Shown: positions 24,942-33,797, numbered from the stretch's first letter. The stretch is 36,847 bases of DNA from Baaleninema simplex PCC 7105 (GCF_000332355.1 NZ_KB235962.1:301700-338546); one strand, 5' to 3'. Notes: generated by a model not told the origin, from the sequence alone. Program-made: numbers and translations.

Positions 24942-25400
24942 TTATTGTGCTACTTTGCTTGCTTCTGAGTTAGGAGAAGCCATGAGTTTTTGAACGAACA
25001 GAACGCTCGCAACAAATAAAATCGGTCCAGAAACTCCACCTGGAAAGTAATGCTGCAAAACGAGCCAAGTTCCGATATGAAACATTCCATTGAGGAGTTC
25101 GATAATTCCCCATCCCCACATTAAGTAAATGCTCCATTGACTGCCTCGACTGACACTTGGCACGGAGCCTAACATTAACGCAATGATGAGATAGTTCAAC
25201 ACGGCAAATAAATCTGCACTAATTCCAAAAATGGGAATCCAAGGAAAGTGTTGATGCAAAACCTCACTCATACTGTGGAAGTAAGTATACAGTTCGGTAT
25301 AGGTTTCTTCCATGCTGTGAACGACTTGAACGAGTCCCAAAATCCAGTAACTTTGGGCAAGTTTGACTGGCCGATCTTCTATCATCGATCGCTTCTCCAT
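24942..25400 (-). CDS. HXXEE-family membrane protein
   Basis: A 152-residue integral membrane protein with about four hydrophobic segments. It contains the signature H-S-M-E-E at about 29-33, then a conserved-looking NGMFHIG with Asn and His in a later helix, and YFPGGVSGPILFVASV near the end. This is the arrangement of the HXXEE family, in which His and Glu in the membrane suggest metal or proton handling, though no function is known. It begins the unit that continues with the hydrolase at 24919. Upstream lies 469 bp carrying a MITE, which must include its promoter. Confidence 0.7.
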   Translation of the reverse strand: MEKRSMIEDRPVKLAQSYWILGLVQVVHSMEETYTELYTYFHSMSEVLHQHFPWIPIFGISADLFAVLNYLIIALMLGSVPSVSRGSQWSIYLMWGWGIIELLNGMFHIGTWLVLQHYFPGGVSGPILFVASVLFVQKLMASPNSEASKVAQ

Positions 25401-25869
25401 GAAGTGAGTTATAGCCTGAGTTATCGATCTTTTCAGTTTTCAACTTTATGTTGATTTATGTTGAATACTTTGCCGAGCTGTGTTTTAGCTTTACTAACTC
25501 TCGAAGGTTGGGGTTCGTTCAGAGCGATCGCAAACCCAAACTAACGGGGTGCATCTCAAAAATTTAAATTTATCGGATCGGAGTCTCTGCACTGAATTAA
25601 GCTGTTGTTGGGTTGCACGATCGCTCCACCTCTGGACGGCAGCGTTGCCGAAGTCCAACCTACCTCAAACTCATATTTTTACATCCATTGAGATGCACCC
25701 AACTAACGCGCGATATAAAGACGATACTCTAACTCGAGGTTTCGCCGTTTTTTTGGAAAACCCAAACGACAATTTGTATGCCGCGATCGCAATACAGTTC
25801 GATCGTTTTGTGAAAACTGTTCAGGTCGTGTCGCCGCTTTCGCTCGAGAGGCGATCGAGCGTTACAACA
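25401..25869. other. Intergenic region with MITE family 2
   Basis: 469 bp between two minus-strand membrane-protein genes. It holds MITE family 2 copy B with its target duplication; the remainder (25709-25869) shows no gene. A + strand frame running through it is an accident of the repeat. Confidence 0.55.
25547..25700 (-). mobile_element. MITE family 2, copy B, with 8-bp target duplication
   Basis: A 154-bp element with perfect 13-bp terminal inverted repeats GGGTGCATCTCAA / TTGAGATGCACCC. It is flanked on both sides by the same 8 bases AACTAACG (25539-25546 and 25701-25708). The exact duplication shows that it moved here by transposition fairly recently. The interior matches copy A in reverse orientation. 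Confidence 0.9.
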
Positions 25870-26757
25870 TTACCAAAGCAGTTGAAAGAAGTAGATTTGG
25901 ACGATAATGCCGAGATTGAGAAAAATGACAGCTGTAAAATGCCACCATTGATTAAAGGTCGATTCTGCGAGTATTCCTTCGACTACCCCTCCTAGCATCA
26001 ATAGAGTCGGGGCTAATCCTGCCAAAACGACAGGTAAGTTCGCTGCTGCTAAGGCTGGAGTGAAGAGGTGAAAATACGCAACGAAGTTTACGATCGCATT
26101 GACGATAAAGACGACAAGAATTGAAACGGCTAAAGGGAAAACGGGTTGGTTGTCGATCGGATAAATCGTGGCTTTTGGGTTTTGAGGGCCGATAAAGGCA
26201 ACGATACCACTCACGATCGCAAAAGTGAGAGTAATTTTGTTGATGCCAAATACTCCCAAGGAAAATGCTAGAAGTCCAGCACCTTGAAGAACAAACAGTA
26301 ACTTGTATGCGACTTCACGAAGCCATTCGTTATTGAAGTCTTTGATATCAAAGTCCGAGTCGAGAGGATTTTTGAAATGCACGACTTGCCAGCCTTCATA
26401 TTCGTGCATCATAATTCCAGTCAATCCGCCGAATGTTTGAATGATGGGGGCGATCGCGAGTAAAAAGACTTGTATGTCCGTTCCGAGAATGGCTTTTAAC
26501 GCACTGGAATGCTGGAAAATTAAAAACGATAAAATAAAAGCAGGAACGAACGGAAGCCAATGAACTAATTCTACAAGATTGAGTATCCAGCCACGCGCGT
26601 ATTTAGCGAGATCTTGTTCGACTAAATATGTTTTTGGCTCGGGTTTTTGCCATTCCCATCCTGGCTCTGGATAATACCCTAGGTTCGGATTAGATTCCTC
26701 ATGATAGTTGTCGGGCAGACTGGTTTTAATTTCCATGGATTTATTGCTGAATTTCAT
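25870..26757 (-). CDS. Multi-pass membrane protein, sigma-linked
   Basis: A 295-residue protein with a hydrophilic N-terminal ~55 residues (Tyr/Pro/Trp-rich LGYYPEPGWEWQKPEPKTYL), then about seven membrane segments. Histidines recur at helix ends (LVELVHWLPF, MMHEYEGWQVVHF, NQWWHFTAVIF), which could bind metal or heme. I do not recognise the family. The start is 6 bp downstream of the sigma-factor stop, so the two are surely co-transcribed. By position it could control the sigma factor as a membrane anti-sigma, but it lacks a recognisable anti-sigma domain. ATG 26757 is used; ATG 26736 is an alternative. Confidence 0.6.
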   Translation of the reverse strand: MKFSNKSMEIKTSLPDNYHEESNPNLGYYPEPGWEWQKPEPKTYLVEQDLAKYARGWILNLVELVHWLPFVPAFILSFLIFQHSSALKAILGTDIQVFLLAIAPIIQTFGGLTGIMMHEYEGWQVVHFKNPLDSDFDIKDFNNEWLREVAYKLLFVLQGAGLLAFSLGVFGINKITLTFAIVSGIVAFIGPQNPKATIYPIDNQPVFPLAVSILVVFIVNAIVNFVAYFHLFTPALAAANLPVVLAGLAPTLLMLGGVVEGILAESTFNQWWHFTAVIFLNLGIIVQIYFFQLLW

Positions 26758-26763
26758 CAAAAA

Positions 26764-27483
26764 TCACTCAAATTGTCGCACGGTACAGTCGGTGTTAATA
26801 TAATTCAAATGAGGAGGAGAGCGAGATGTTCGTAAAACAATAGCGTTCGTAACGGCTATCGTTTTCGATGAGTCTATGTCGGTTTCATCTTCTTCAAAAA
26901 AGTATTCTTTCAACTCTTGAGATAAAATTTTTCGAGATTGAGAGATGCGTTTACAAACGTTTGCATAAGAAATAGCTTGTGCTTCTGCTATTTCTTGGTA
27001 AGATAGCTCTTCATAAAAATGTAGAATAAATGTCTCGCGAAGCCGAATTGGTAAATTTTGAATTGCTCGATGAATTATGAGTCTTTTTTCATTCATTTCT
27101 AATATGATTTCTGGCGTATTGTCTGTTGTGTTTACATCTTTTTCTTCAGAAATTTTTTCTATATTTATTATTCGGTTAGTATGTCGGCAATGTTCTCGAT
27201 GAATATCGATGCAAAGGTTATACGTTAATTGGGTTATCCAGCTTTTGAAATTTTTGATTTCTCCTCTATGCTTTTGTGATTTTTCCCAGGCTTTAATCGT
27301 TGCTCGGCTTAGAGCATCTTCAGCATCGTTATAGTTCCCCATCCACTTCAAACAGCAATAAAATAAGCGGGAACGATCGTGTTGCCAATGTTTCCAGAAA
27401 TTTTGAAGTACGGGGTCGTTTTGTAACTGATATGCTGAAGTTTTACGAACAAATTGAGACTCTGACATTGATTTTGCATGCAT
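26764..27483 (-). CDS. ECF-like RNA polymerase sigma factor
   Basis: A 239-residue sigma-70-family protein. Region 2 runs about 35-100 (FYCCLKWMGNYNDAEDALSR, ATIKAWEKS, FKSWITQLTYNLCIDIHREH) and region 4 about 140-195 (LPIRLRETFILHFYEELSYQ, EIAEAQAISYANVCKRISQS). Regions 1 and 3 are absent, as in extracytoplasmic-function sigma factors. The C-terminal ~45 residues are an extra tail without similarity. It heads the block of minus-strand genes and is followed at 6 bp by a membrane protein. Two inverted repeats lie upstream of the start. It probably directs genes nearby, possibly via the 5' block shared by the LodA and pore-former genes (inference). Confidence 0.8.
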   Translation of the reverse strand: MHAKSMSESQFVRKTSAYQLQNDPVLQNFWKHWQHDRSRLFYCCLKWMGNYNDAEDALSRATIKAWEKSQKHRGEIKNFKSWITQLTYNLCIDIHREHCRHTNRIINIEKISEEKDVNTTDNTPEIILEMNEKRLIIHRAIQNLPIRLRETFILHFYEELSYQEIAEAQAISYANVCKRISQSRKILSQELKEYFFEEDETDIDSSKTIAVTNAIVLRTSRSPPHLNYINTDCTVRQFE

Positions 27484-27493
27484 GATGTACTTT

Positions 27494-27525
27494 CGAGACT
27501 CAACGGTACAGTTTTGAAAGTCTCG
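27494..27525. promoter_or_regulatory. Inverted repeat CGAGACT-N18-AGTCTCG
   Basis: Perfect 7-bp arms at 27494-27500 and 27519-27525, only 10 bp from the sigma start. The location fits an operator or a leader hairpin that covers the ribosome binding site. Confidence 0.4.
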
Positions 27526-27539
27526 TTATCTATCTGTTT

Positions 27540-27566
27540 GGGCATTTTAAGCTTATAAAAATGCCC
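27540..27566. promoter_or_regulatory. Inverted repeat GGGCATTTT-N9-AAAATGCCC
   Basis: Perfect 9-bp arms with a 9-base loop, about 57 bp upstream of the sigma gene. No T-run follows on the minus strand, so a terminator is unlikely. An operator or RNA hairpin is more likely. Confidence 0.45.
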
Positions 27567-28307
27567 ACCAAATATCTTTGCCGATCGCACGTTTGTTTTG
27601 CAAAAGGCTTAGCCAATCTATAAGAGGTGTTTAGATCTCCCGAGTTACTGTGGATTGTGATGTAACTTTTCGTCAAGTATAACTAGGAGATCTTCATAAA
27701 TTAAGAAACGATATCAATCTAACTTCTGTTTTAATAGAATGTCAAGTTTTTAGTTTTGTAAACAAATGTAATATCTGTTTATAGCAACAAGCAAAAAGTT
27801 AAAAAGTAGGTTGGATAAAGCTTACAGCTTGTTGGGTTTCGATATTGGCTCGTTTTTGTAGACTGTAGGTTTACAAATCATAGAGTTTTTCGATGGAATT
27901 ATTTAATTTAATGTTTTAATCGATCGATTTCAATCGACTTATCTTTTTGTATAACACTCTATAAGCTATAGGTTAAAAATAACATAGAGTTATGCTGCTA
28001 TTTTTGTGAAGCTCGATCGCCGATCTTTCAAACGGCAGTAATCTCGGGGTCTCTCTTTAAATTTTCGATCTTCGTTCGTTATGTTTTGAAACTAAAAAGT
28101 AATATAAATTTTAAGTCGTGTAGTTTTCTAGCATTTTTAACGCATCATACAATTCGCACTCTGGAGCATCCAGAGGCGATCGCGCCTCGCTCGTGGTGGG
28201 TCTAACACTCCATCCGTTTTCGATAAACTGGATTTCAAGAAGTCTTCACCACAGAAGCACAGAGAAGGGCTTGTCGCATTCGGTACAACCACTCGACAGA
28301 AGGTCGT

Positions 28308-29777
28308 TTACAATTCTCGGAACCGATACATTACCACACCCGACACAGGATCGTTGTCAACGTCCACGTAGCCGGTTTTCACCAACTCCATTAACAACTG
28401 TTCCGTTTCCACAAACGACATTCCCGTCGCCATCACCGCCTGCGTGACCGAGAGTTGGCCGTCGTGGGTACTCGCGGCACGAATCAACTTAACGGTTTTC
28501 TGGTCTTTCGTCGGAGTCGGCAACGTTTGCGTGACGACGCTTTGAGGTTGCAGGGGAACGCCAGCCTCAGACAGGCCGAGCTTGGCTCTGGCTTTGCGTT
28601 CGTATTCGTCCACGAGGTTCGGCATGAGGAACAAATCGACGAAACTGCCGATATCTCCGATTACCGGAATCATCCACAACAACCCCGTCCAGATTTGGCC
28701 GTTGTAGAACCGATGCAGTCCTTTGAGGGGTCTGAAGTAAGTCCCGAAAATAAACCCCACGAGCCACAATCCATAACTCGTTCGAACGCGATCGCGGTGT
28801 TCGGCTTCGGTGGCGGGGCTGGCTGCATCTGTTAAAGGAGAACGTGCCGAGAACGACGGTGACGGACGAGTATCGGTTTTCGAGTCGAGAACCGATAGGG
28901 GTCGCTTGAGGTCTTTGAGAATCTCGTCCGCCGAGCGGTATCGCCGTCCCGTTCCCGGTTCGAGCATTTTATCGAGGACGTGACAGAACGATTCGCTTAA
29001 GGGACGATCGCCGATGCTGTAATCGCGCCATACCCAATTTCCCTCGCTGCTGTCGTAGAGATCGAACGGGGGAATATCGGTCAGTAAGTGAATGCAGGTG
29101 ACGCCTAAGCTGTAGAGGTCACTGGCGAAGGTGGCTTTTCCCAAGGCTTGCTCGGGGGCAGCGTATCCGGCGGAACCGATGGTGGTTCCCGTGGCGGCGA
29201 GATTGGCGGTCGTTACCAGTTTGGCCGCTCCGAAATCGACGAGGTACAGTCGGCCGTTGCTGCCTTGGATGAGGTTTTCGGGTTTGATGTCCCGGTGGAT
29301 GACTTGGCGATCGTGGACGAATTGTAGAACGGGTAAAATTTCCTGTAACAGTTGGCGAATTCGAGCTTCGCTAAAACAGCCTTCCTCGTGCAGTTCTCGC
29401 TCTAGGTTCCGTCCGTCGATAAATTCTTGAATGAGGTATTGTCGCCCGTTCCACTCGAAATAGGCGAACAAATCGGGAATTTGAGGGTGACGACCGAGGC
29501 GATCGAGCCGTTCGGCTTCTTGACGAAAGAGTTCGGCGGCTTTGGCGCGGTTTCGCGTTCCCTGTTCGTTGGGATCGAACTGTTTGATGACGCAGGGAGG
29601 ACGAGATGGTTTGTGTTCGTCGAGGCCGAGAAACGTGCGTCCGAACCCCCCAACGGCGATCGGTCGAACGGCACGGTAGCGATCGCCGACTTGCAGGGGA
29701 AACCCACAACTGAGACAGTGGCGATCGCTATCGGAATTTTCGGGTTGGGGACAGTCGGGATTGAGACAGAACGTCAT
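28308..29777 (-). CDS. Ser/Thr protein kinase with 4-Cys and TM2 domains
   Basis: A 489-residue Hanks-type kinase. A zinc-ribbon-like N-terminus with C4, C9, C21 and C24 precedes the kinase domain at about 33-300. The kinase has a glycine loop (VGGFGRTF), ATP-binding K65 (CVIKQF), catalytic HRDIKPEN with D162, and DFG with D181. It is followed by a TM2-type two-helix membrane module at about 335-390 (GLHRFYNGQIWTGLLWMIPV, DLFLMPNLV) and a winged-helix-like end (about 430-489). The Cys motif is that of the cyanobacterial SpkB-like group. Redox or metal control through the cysteines is plausible. It is divergent from acsF across 426 bp. Confidence 0.88.
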   Translation of the reverse strand: MTFCLNPDCPQPENSDSDRHCLSCGFPLQVGDRYRAVRPIAVGGFGRTFLGLDEHKPSRPPCVIKQFDPNEQGTRNRAKAAELFRQEAERLDRLGRHPQIPDLFAYFEWNGRQYLIQEFIDGRNLERELHEEGCFSEARIRQLLQEILPVLQFVHDRQVIHRDIKPENLIQGSNGRLYLVDFGAAKLVTTANLAATGTTIGSAGYAAPEQALGKATFASDLYSLGVTCIHLLTDIPPFDLYDSSEGNWVWRDYSIGDRPLSESFCHVLDKMLEPGTGRRYRSADEILKDLKRPLSVLDSKTDTRPSPSFSARSPLTDAASPATEAEHRDRVRTSYGLWLVGFIFGTYFRPLKGLHRFYNGQIWTGLLWMIPVIGDIGSFVDLFLMPNLVDEYERKARAKLGLSEAGVPLQPQSVVTQTLPTPTKDQKTVKLIRAASTHDGQLSVTQAVMATGMSFVETEQLLMELVKTGYVDVDNDPVSGVVMYRFREL

Positions 29778-30203
29778 AGCTGCCGGGAATAAAGAGACTG
29801 TCGAGTCTGCTGGGTCTTCTTCTTTATTGTGGCAAATTCGCCGCGCTCTCGTTCGACGGCAGTGCTGTTACGCGACAGTCGAGAGTCTCTGTCATTAACA
29901 GAACTTTACGGATTGTTGCAACTTTTAACAAAACCAGAGGGGCGCGTCTCTCATCCCGTTGGTACACTGAAACTCATAGCTAATTCGACCTACGAGGTTG
30001 AGAAGCAGGAAATCCTTGGTGTGAACCAGGGAATCTCCCTGCATACCCGATAGGGTTGCTGGGAGAGGATGTCAATTAGCTGGACTTGCTCGATAGCAAG
30101 TTTGCTTTTGACTGTACGAACCCAACGGTAGGTAACTGCTTAGAGGCGCTTGACGCGCCCGCGAACGCTCGATCGCAGTGATAGGAAACGACGATAAATC
30201 CCT
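29778..30203. other. Divergent intergenic region, kinase/acsF
   Basis: 426 bp that should carry both promoters. A + strand frame of 74 codons (29829-30053) has no family resemblance and no clear ribosome binding site, so I leave it out. No riboswitch or strong terminator was recognised. Confidence 0.45.
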
Positions 30204-31280
30204 ATGGTAGACTCCGTCAAAAAACCCACGTTTGAAGAAATTCGCCCCGGCGTTAAAACTCCCGCCAAAGATACGATCCTCACCCCTCGCTTCTACACCA
30301 CCGACTTCGAGGAAATGTCCCAAATGGACATTTCCGCTAACGAAGACGAACTGCGTGCGATCCTCGAGGAGTTCCGCGTCGATTACAACCGCCATCATTT
30401 CGTCCGTGACGAAGAATTCGAGCAGTCCTGGGATAAAATTAGCGGCGAAGAACGGCGGTTGTTTATTGAATTTCTAGAGCGCTCTTGCACCGCTGAATTT
30501 TCCGGCTTCCTGCTTTACAAAGAACTCGGACGCCGTTTAAAAGATAAAAGCCCCGTTTTAGCAGAGTGCTTTACGCTGATGTCGCGTGACGAAGCTCGCC
30601 ATGCGGGTTTCTTAAACAAGGCGATGTCGGACTTCAACTTGCAGCTCGACCTCGGCTTCCTCACGAAAAGTAAGAAGTACACCTTTTTCAAGCCGAAATT
30701 CATCTTCTACGCCACGTATCTGTCGGAAAAAATCGGCTACTGGCGTTATATCACCATTTACCGCCACTTAGAGAAACATCCCGAAGATCGGATTTACCCG
30801 ATTTTCCGCTTCTTTGAGAACTGGTGTCAGGACGAAAACCGCCACGGCGACTTCTTCGACGCCATCATGCAGGCGCAACCCCAAAATCTCAATGATTGGA
30901 AAGCGAAGCTGTGGTGTCGCTTCTTCCTGCTGTCGGTGTTCGCGACGATGTATCTCAACGATTTACAGCGTTCTGGGTTCTACGCCAGTATCGGACTCGA
31001 CGCTCGGGAATACGACATCGAGGTCATTGAAAAAACGAACGAAACGGCGTCTCGCGTGTTTCCGGTGATGCTCGACGTGAACGATCCCGAGTTCTACAAC
31101 CGTCTCGATACTTGCGTGGAAAATAACGTCAAGTTGACGCAGATTGCGGAGTCGAACGCGCCGGGAGTTGTGAAATTCTTCCAGAAACTTCCCCTTTACG
31201 TCTCGATCGGTTGGCAGTTCTTACGTCTGTATCTGATGAAACCCATCGATGTGGCGTCTCAGGTTCCGGCGGTTCGCTAG
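30204..31280 (+). CDS. acsF: Mg-protoporphyrin IX monomethyl ester oxidative cyclase
   Basis: A 358-residue di-iron enzyme that forms the isocyclic E ring of chlorophyll with O2, acting in the membrane-associated chlorophyll pathway. Di-iron ligands are visible in E98 (CTAEFSG), the DEARH motif at 129-133 and the DENRH motif at 210-214. Length and opening ([20 protein letters not shown], then [16 protein letters not shown]) are those of cyanobacterial AcsF/CycI. The start fits the family exactly. It is monocistronic by context, ended by a strong terminator 28 bp after the stop. Some cyanobacteria have a second, low-oxygen form (ChlAII); only one copy is seen here, so I cannot say which role it takes. 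Confidence 0.96.
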   Translation: MVDSVKKPTFEEIRPGVKTPAKDTILTPRFYTTDFEEMSQMDISANEDELRAILEEFRVDYNRHHFVRDEEFEQSWDKISGEERRLFIEFLERSCTAEFSGFLLYKELGRRLKDKSPVLAECFTLMSRDEARHAGFLNKAMSDFNLQLDLGFLTKSKKYTFFKPKFIFYATYLSEKIGYWRYITIYRHLEKHPEDRIYPIFRFFENWCQDENRHGDFFDAIMQAQPQNLNDWKAKLWCRFFLLSVFATMYLNDLQRSGFYASIGLDAREYDIEVIEKTNETASRVFPVMLDVNDPEFYNRLDTCVENNVKLTQIAESNAPGVVKFFQKLPLYVSIGWQFLRLYLMKPIDVASQVPAVR

Positions 31281-31307
31281 TCTCTCTGACGCTTCTTAAA
31301 TTGAAGG

Positions 31308-31334
31308 GGTCTGCATCAAGCAGACCTTTTTTTT
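31308..31334 (+). terminator. Intrinsic terminator of acsF
   Basis: A perfect 7-bp stem GGTCTGC/GCAGACC with a 5-base loop, followed by eight T residues, 28 bp downstream of the acsF stop. Confidence 0.93.
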
Positions 31335-31354
31335 ATCGAGCTTTTCACAAGTTG

Positions 31355-31389
31355 TAGCTCCCCAGTACGCGAGGAAAACCGGGGAGCTA
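31355..31389. repeat. Inverted repeat downstream of petE
   Basis: Perfect 9-bp arms TAGCTCCCC and GGGGAGCTA around a 17-base loop, between the convergent acsF and petE genes. It could act as the petE transcript end, but there is no U-tract. Confidence 0.5.
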
Positions 31390-31465
31390 ATCTGACAACG
31401 AGCGTTCGGGTGAGTATCAAACGTGAAACTCGTCGCGATCGCATATTTGACAGTTGGAGCGGAGG

Positions 31466-31876
31466 CTATTCGATGATGAGTTCGCCGACCATACCCGCGC
31501 CTCGGTGGGGCGTACAGTAGTAGGAATAGGTTCCCGGCTTGGCGTCTTCGGGAATGGTTTCTTCGTAACCGTCTCCGGGAGCATAAGCCAGTTTGTCGTG
31601 AGAGAGCTTTTGCGCTAACCCAGAGTCGGGGGCAGAACTGGTGTCGAAAACGACGTTATGGGGAGGCAGTTTGTTGATTTCCCATTTTACGGTGTCACCA
31701 GGGCTGACTTTCAGGGTTTTCGGTTGAAATGCCAGCATTCCGTTGTCTGCACCCATTTTGACGGTGTAGGTTTCGGCGGATGCGGGTGCGATGGCGATCG
31801 CAAAGCTGCTGAGGACGATAACCGCCGCTAACAGCACTCGTACCACCGGTTTGAAGTTTAAATTTGCCAATTTCAT
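31466..31876 (-). CDS. petE: Plastocyanin precursor
   Basis: A 136-residue precursor of the copper protein that carries electrons from cytochrome b6f to photosystem I in the thylakoid lumen. The signal peptide is 1-34, with a long hydrophobic core and an ASA cleavage site, giving a mature protein of about 102 residues that begins ETYTVKMG. All four copper ligands are present: H73 in PPHNVVF, and C121, H124 and M129 in YYCTPHRGAGMVG. The gene converges on acsF and diverges from the small secreted protein at 32121. In cyanobacteria petE is usually induced by copper, though no specific operator was recognised. Confidence 0.97.
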   Translation of the reverse strand: MKLANLNFKPVVRVLLAAVIVLSSFAIAIAPASAETYTVKMGADNGMLAFQPKTLKVSPGDTVKWEINKLPPHNVVFDTSSAPDSGLAQKLSHDKLAYAPGDGYEETIPEDAKPGTYSYYCTPHRGAGMVGELIIE

Positions 31877-32120
31877 TGTTATTTACGATTTGTCTATGAC
31901 AGCTCGTCATACTTCATTGTAAACAAGTTTAAAGAAAAACTGTAGAAAATATTTTAAATGCGATCGCCATCTAATTGATTTAGTGGTTTTTAGAAATACA
32001 GCGATAAAAACTTTTTAAATATTTAAAGCCCATTTAAAGCCGGAACTCAACCTGATGTAATTGTAGGTAGAGAAAGAACTATCCGAACTTTGCAACATCC
32101 CCGTGTGAGGACATCCCATT

Positions 32121-32546
32121 ATGTTTCGACAAGCTCTGTTATTAGCTGTTGTCGTGGCGAGTCAAACCGCCAGTAGCGCGATCGCAATACCGAGATCGAC
32201 CCTGCGATCGCAATATCGAGACGTCGAAGTCTCTACCTTCACGCAGCGGTACGATATCGTCGCGGGAAATTTGCACGACATCGCCGCACAACTCCTCGAA
32301 ACCGGAGATTCCCTCGAAGGACGACAGCGAGAAACCCTCGAAATTGAGTACCCCAGCGGCGATCGCGACTACGCCGTCATCGAATATACCCAAATCGGAT
32401 TGGCGGACGACTCCGTCGGTAGCATTCACCACCGCCTCGAACTGCAATCGAGTCCCAGCGGTTGGATCGTAGAGTGGGTCGGCGCACGATATCAATGTGC
32501 GCGTGGGGACAATCCCAACGCTTGGACGAACGAATTGTGTCCGTAA
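32121..32546 (+). CDS. Small exported hypothetical protein
   Basis: A 141-residue protein with a signal peptide (1-22, SAIA cleavage-like), so probably periplasmic or lumenal. The mature part is beta-rich (VIEYTQIGLADDSVGSIHHR, GWIVEWVGARYQCARGDNPN), with two cysteines (one in RYQCARG, one in NELCP at the end) that could form a disulfide. This end pattern is common in small secreted cyanobacterial proteins of unknown function. It is divergent from petE across 244 bp and 103 bp upstream of bioB on the same strand. Confidence 0.65.
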   Translation: MFRQALLLAVVVASQTASSAIAIPRSTLRSQYRDVEVSTFTQRYDIVAGNLHDIAAQLLETGDSLEGRQRETLEIEYPSGDRDYAVIEYTQIGLADDSVGSIHHRLELQSSPSGWIVEWVGARYQCARGDNPNAWTNELCP

Positions 32547-32649
32547 AAAGGTTCTAGACCCCTGCGGTTTGCGAAAACTGGGGGTTCTAGGGAGATTCTC
32601 TTAAGTGGTACAATGCCGATCGCGCCCCAGGAAGGGCGAACGACGCTGC

Positions 32650-33759
32650 ATGGAGAGTCCGACTGTGGTTCGAGTACCTTTAAAAACCGAACGTTTATCC
32701 GACGCAACTTCGACGAATACCCGCGATCTCGCCACTTTAGAAGTGTGGGTCAACGATCTCGCCGATCGCATCGTTGCAGGAGAGCGTCTCGATCGCGAGA
32801 CGGCGATGGAACTGACGCAAATCGAAGGAACCGACGCAATTTTACTACTTTGCGCCGCCGCCGATCGCGTGCGTCAAGCGTGTTGCGGAAACGTCGTCGA
32901 TCTATGCAGTATCATCAACGTCAAATCTGGCGGTTGTTCGGAAAACTGCGGGTTCTGCTCTCAATCGGCGCACCACCCCGGAAAAGATTCCCCCATTTAC
33001 GGGTTGAAAACCCAAGAGGAAATCCTCGAACAAGCCAAAGCTGCGGCGTCGGCGGGTGCGAAACGGTTCTGTTTGGTCTCCCAAGGACGCGGACCGAAAT
33101 ACAGCAGTCCCAAATCGCAGGAATTCGAGGAAATCCTCGAAACGGTGCGCCGCATCATCGCCGAAACCAGCATTAAACCTTGTTGCGCTCTCGGGGAAGT
33201 GACGCCGGAACAAGCGCAACAACTGGCTGAAGCTGGGGTGACTCGCTACAACCACAACTTGGAAGCCTCGGAAAACTTCTTCGGCGAAATCGTCACGACG
33301 CACAGTTGGCGCGATCGCGTGGAAACGGTGCAACACCTGAAAGCTGCGGGGATTCAAGCCTGCACTGGCGGTATTTTGGGAATGGGTGAAAGCTGGAGCG
33401 ATCGCATCGATTTAGCGTTGTCGCTGCGGGAGTTGGACGTGGAATCGATTCCCCTCAACTTGCTCAATCCCCGAGAAGGAACGCCTCTCGACGATCGCAG
33501 CAAACTCGATCCTTACGAAGCACTCAAGGCGATCGCCATCTTCCGTTTAATTCTCCCCGATCGCATTATCCGCTACGCAGGCGGTCGCGAGTCGGTCATG
33601 GGTGAGTTACAAGCGTTAGGCTTGAAAGCCGGAATCAACGCCATGTTAATCGGTCACTACCTCACCACCCTCGGACAATCACCGGAACAAGACCGAGAAA
33701 TGCTGGAATCTCTCGGTTTGGAAGGCGGTGAAGCCCCAGTTCCGGGTTTTCAAGAATAA
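32650..33759 (+). CDS. bioB: Biotin synthase
   Basis: A 369-residue radical SAM enzyme that inserts sulfur into dethiobiotin, the last step of biotin synthesis. The radical SAM cluster cysteines C96, C100 and C103 are in GGCSENCGFCSQSAHH, and NVVDLCSIINVKSGGC precedes them. The later motifs GVTRYNHNLEAS, THSWRDRVETV, GGILGMGE and PLNLLNPREGTPLD match the family. The second cluster residue is in the IRYAGGRES segment. ATG 32650 is preferred over a GTG at 32605, although it leaves a 25-30-residue N-terminal extension beyond the barrel. It is closed by a terminator downstream. Confidence 0.96.
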   Translation: MESPTVVRVPLKTERLSDATSTNTRDLATLEVWVNDLADRIVAGERLDRETAMELTQIEGTDAILLLCAAADRVRQACCGNVVDLCSIINVKSGGCSENCGFCSQSAHHPGKDSPIYGLKTQEEILEQAKAAASAGAKRFCLVSQGRGPKYSSPKSQEFEEILETVRRIIAETSIKPCCALGEVTPEQAQQLAEAGVTRYNHNLEASENFFGEIVTTHSWRDRVETVQHLKAAGIQACTGGILGMGESWSDRIDLALSLRELDVESIPLNLLNPREGTPLDDRSKLDPYEALKAIAIFRLILPDRIIRYAGGRESVMGELQALGLKAGINAMLIGHYLTTLGQSPEQDREMLESLGLEGGEAPVPGFQE

Positions 33760-33797
33760 GAAAGAACTGAGTGAGGTTTGACCTCTCTCGATCGAAG

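Larger units (their letters stand above)
27484..28307. other. Long A+T-rich intergenic region upstream of sigma gene
   Basis: 824 bp without a convincing gene on either strand. It contains two inverted repeats near the sigma start and a third (CAACAAGC at 27785-27792 with GCTTGTTG at 27827-27834). A copy of a short dispersed segment lies at 28226-28252 (compare 22572-22600). Its base composition is much poorer in G+C than the kinase gene beyond it, so it may mark one edge of the island. Confidence 0.5.

Noticed and set aside
25549-25995. 148-codon + strand frame
   Set aside because: Starts inside MITE family 2 and ends antisense to a membrane-protein gene.
29829-30053. 74-codon + strand frame upstream of acsF
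   Set aside because: No family pattern or clear ribosome site; more likely promoter DNA.
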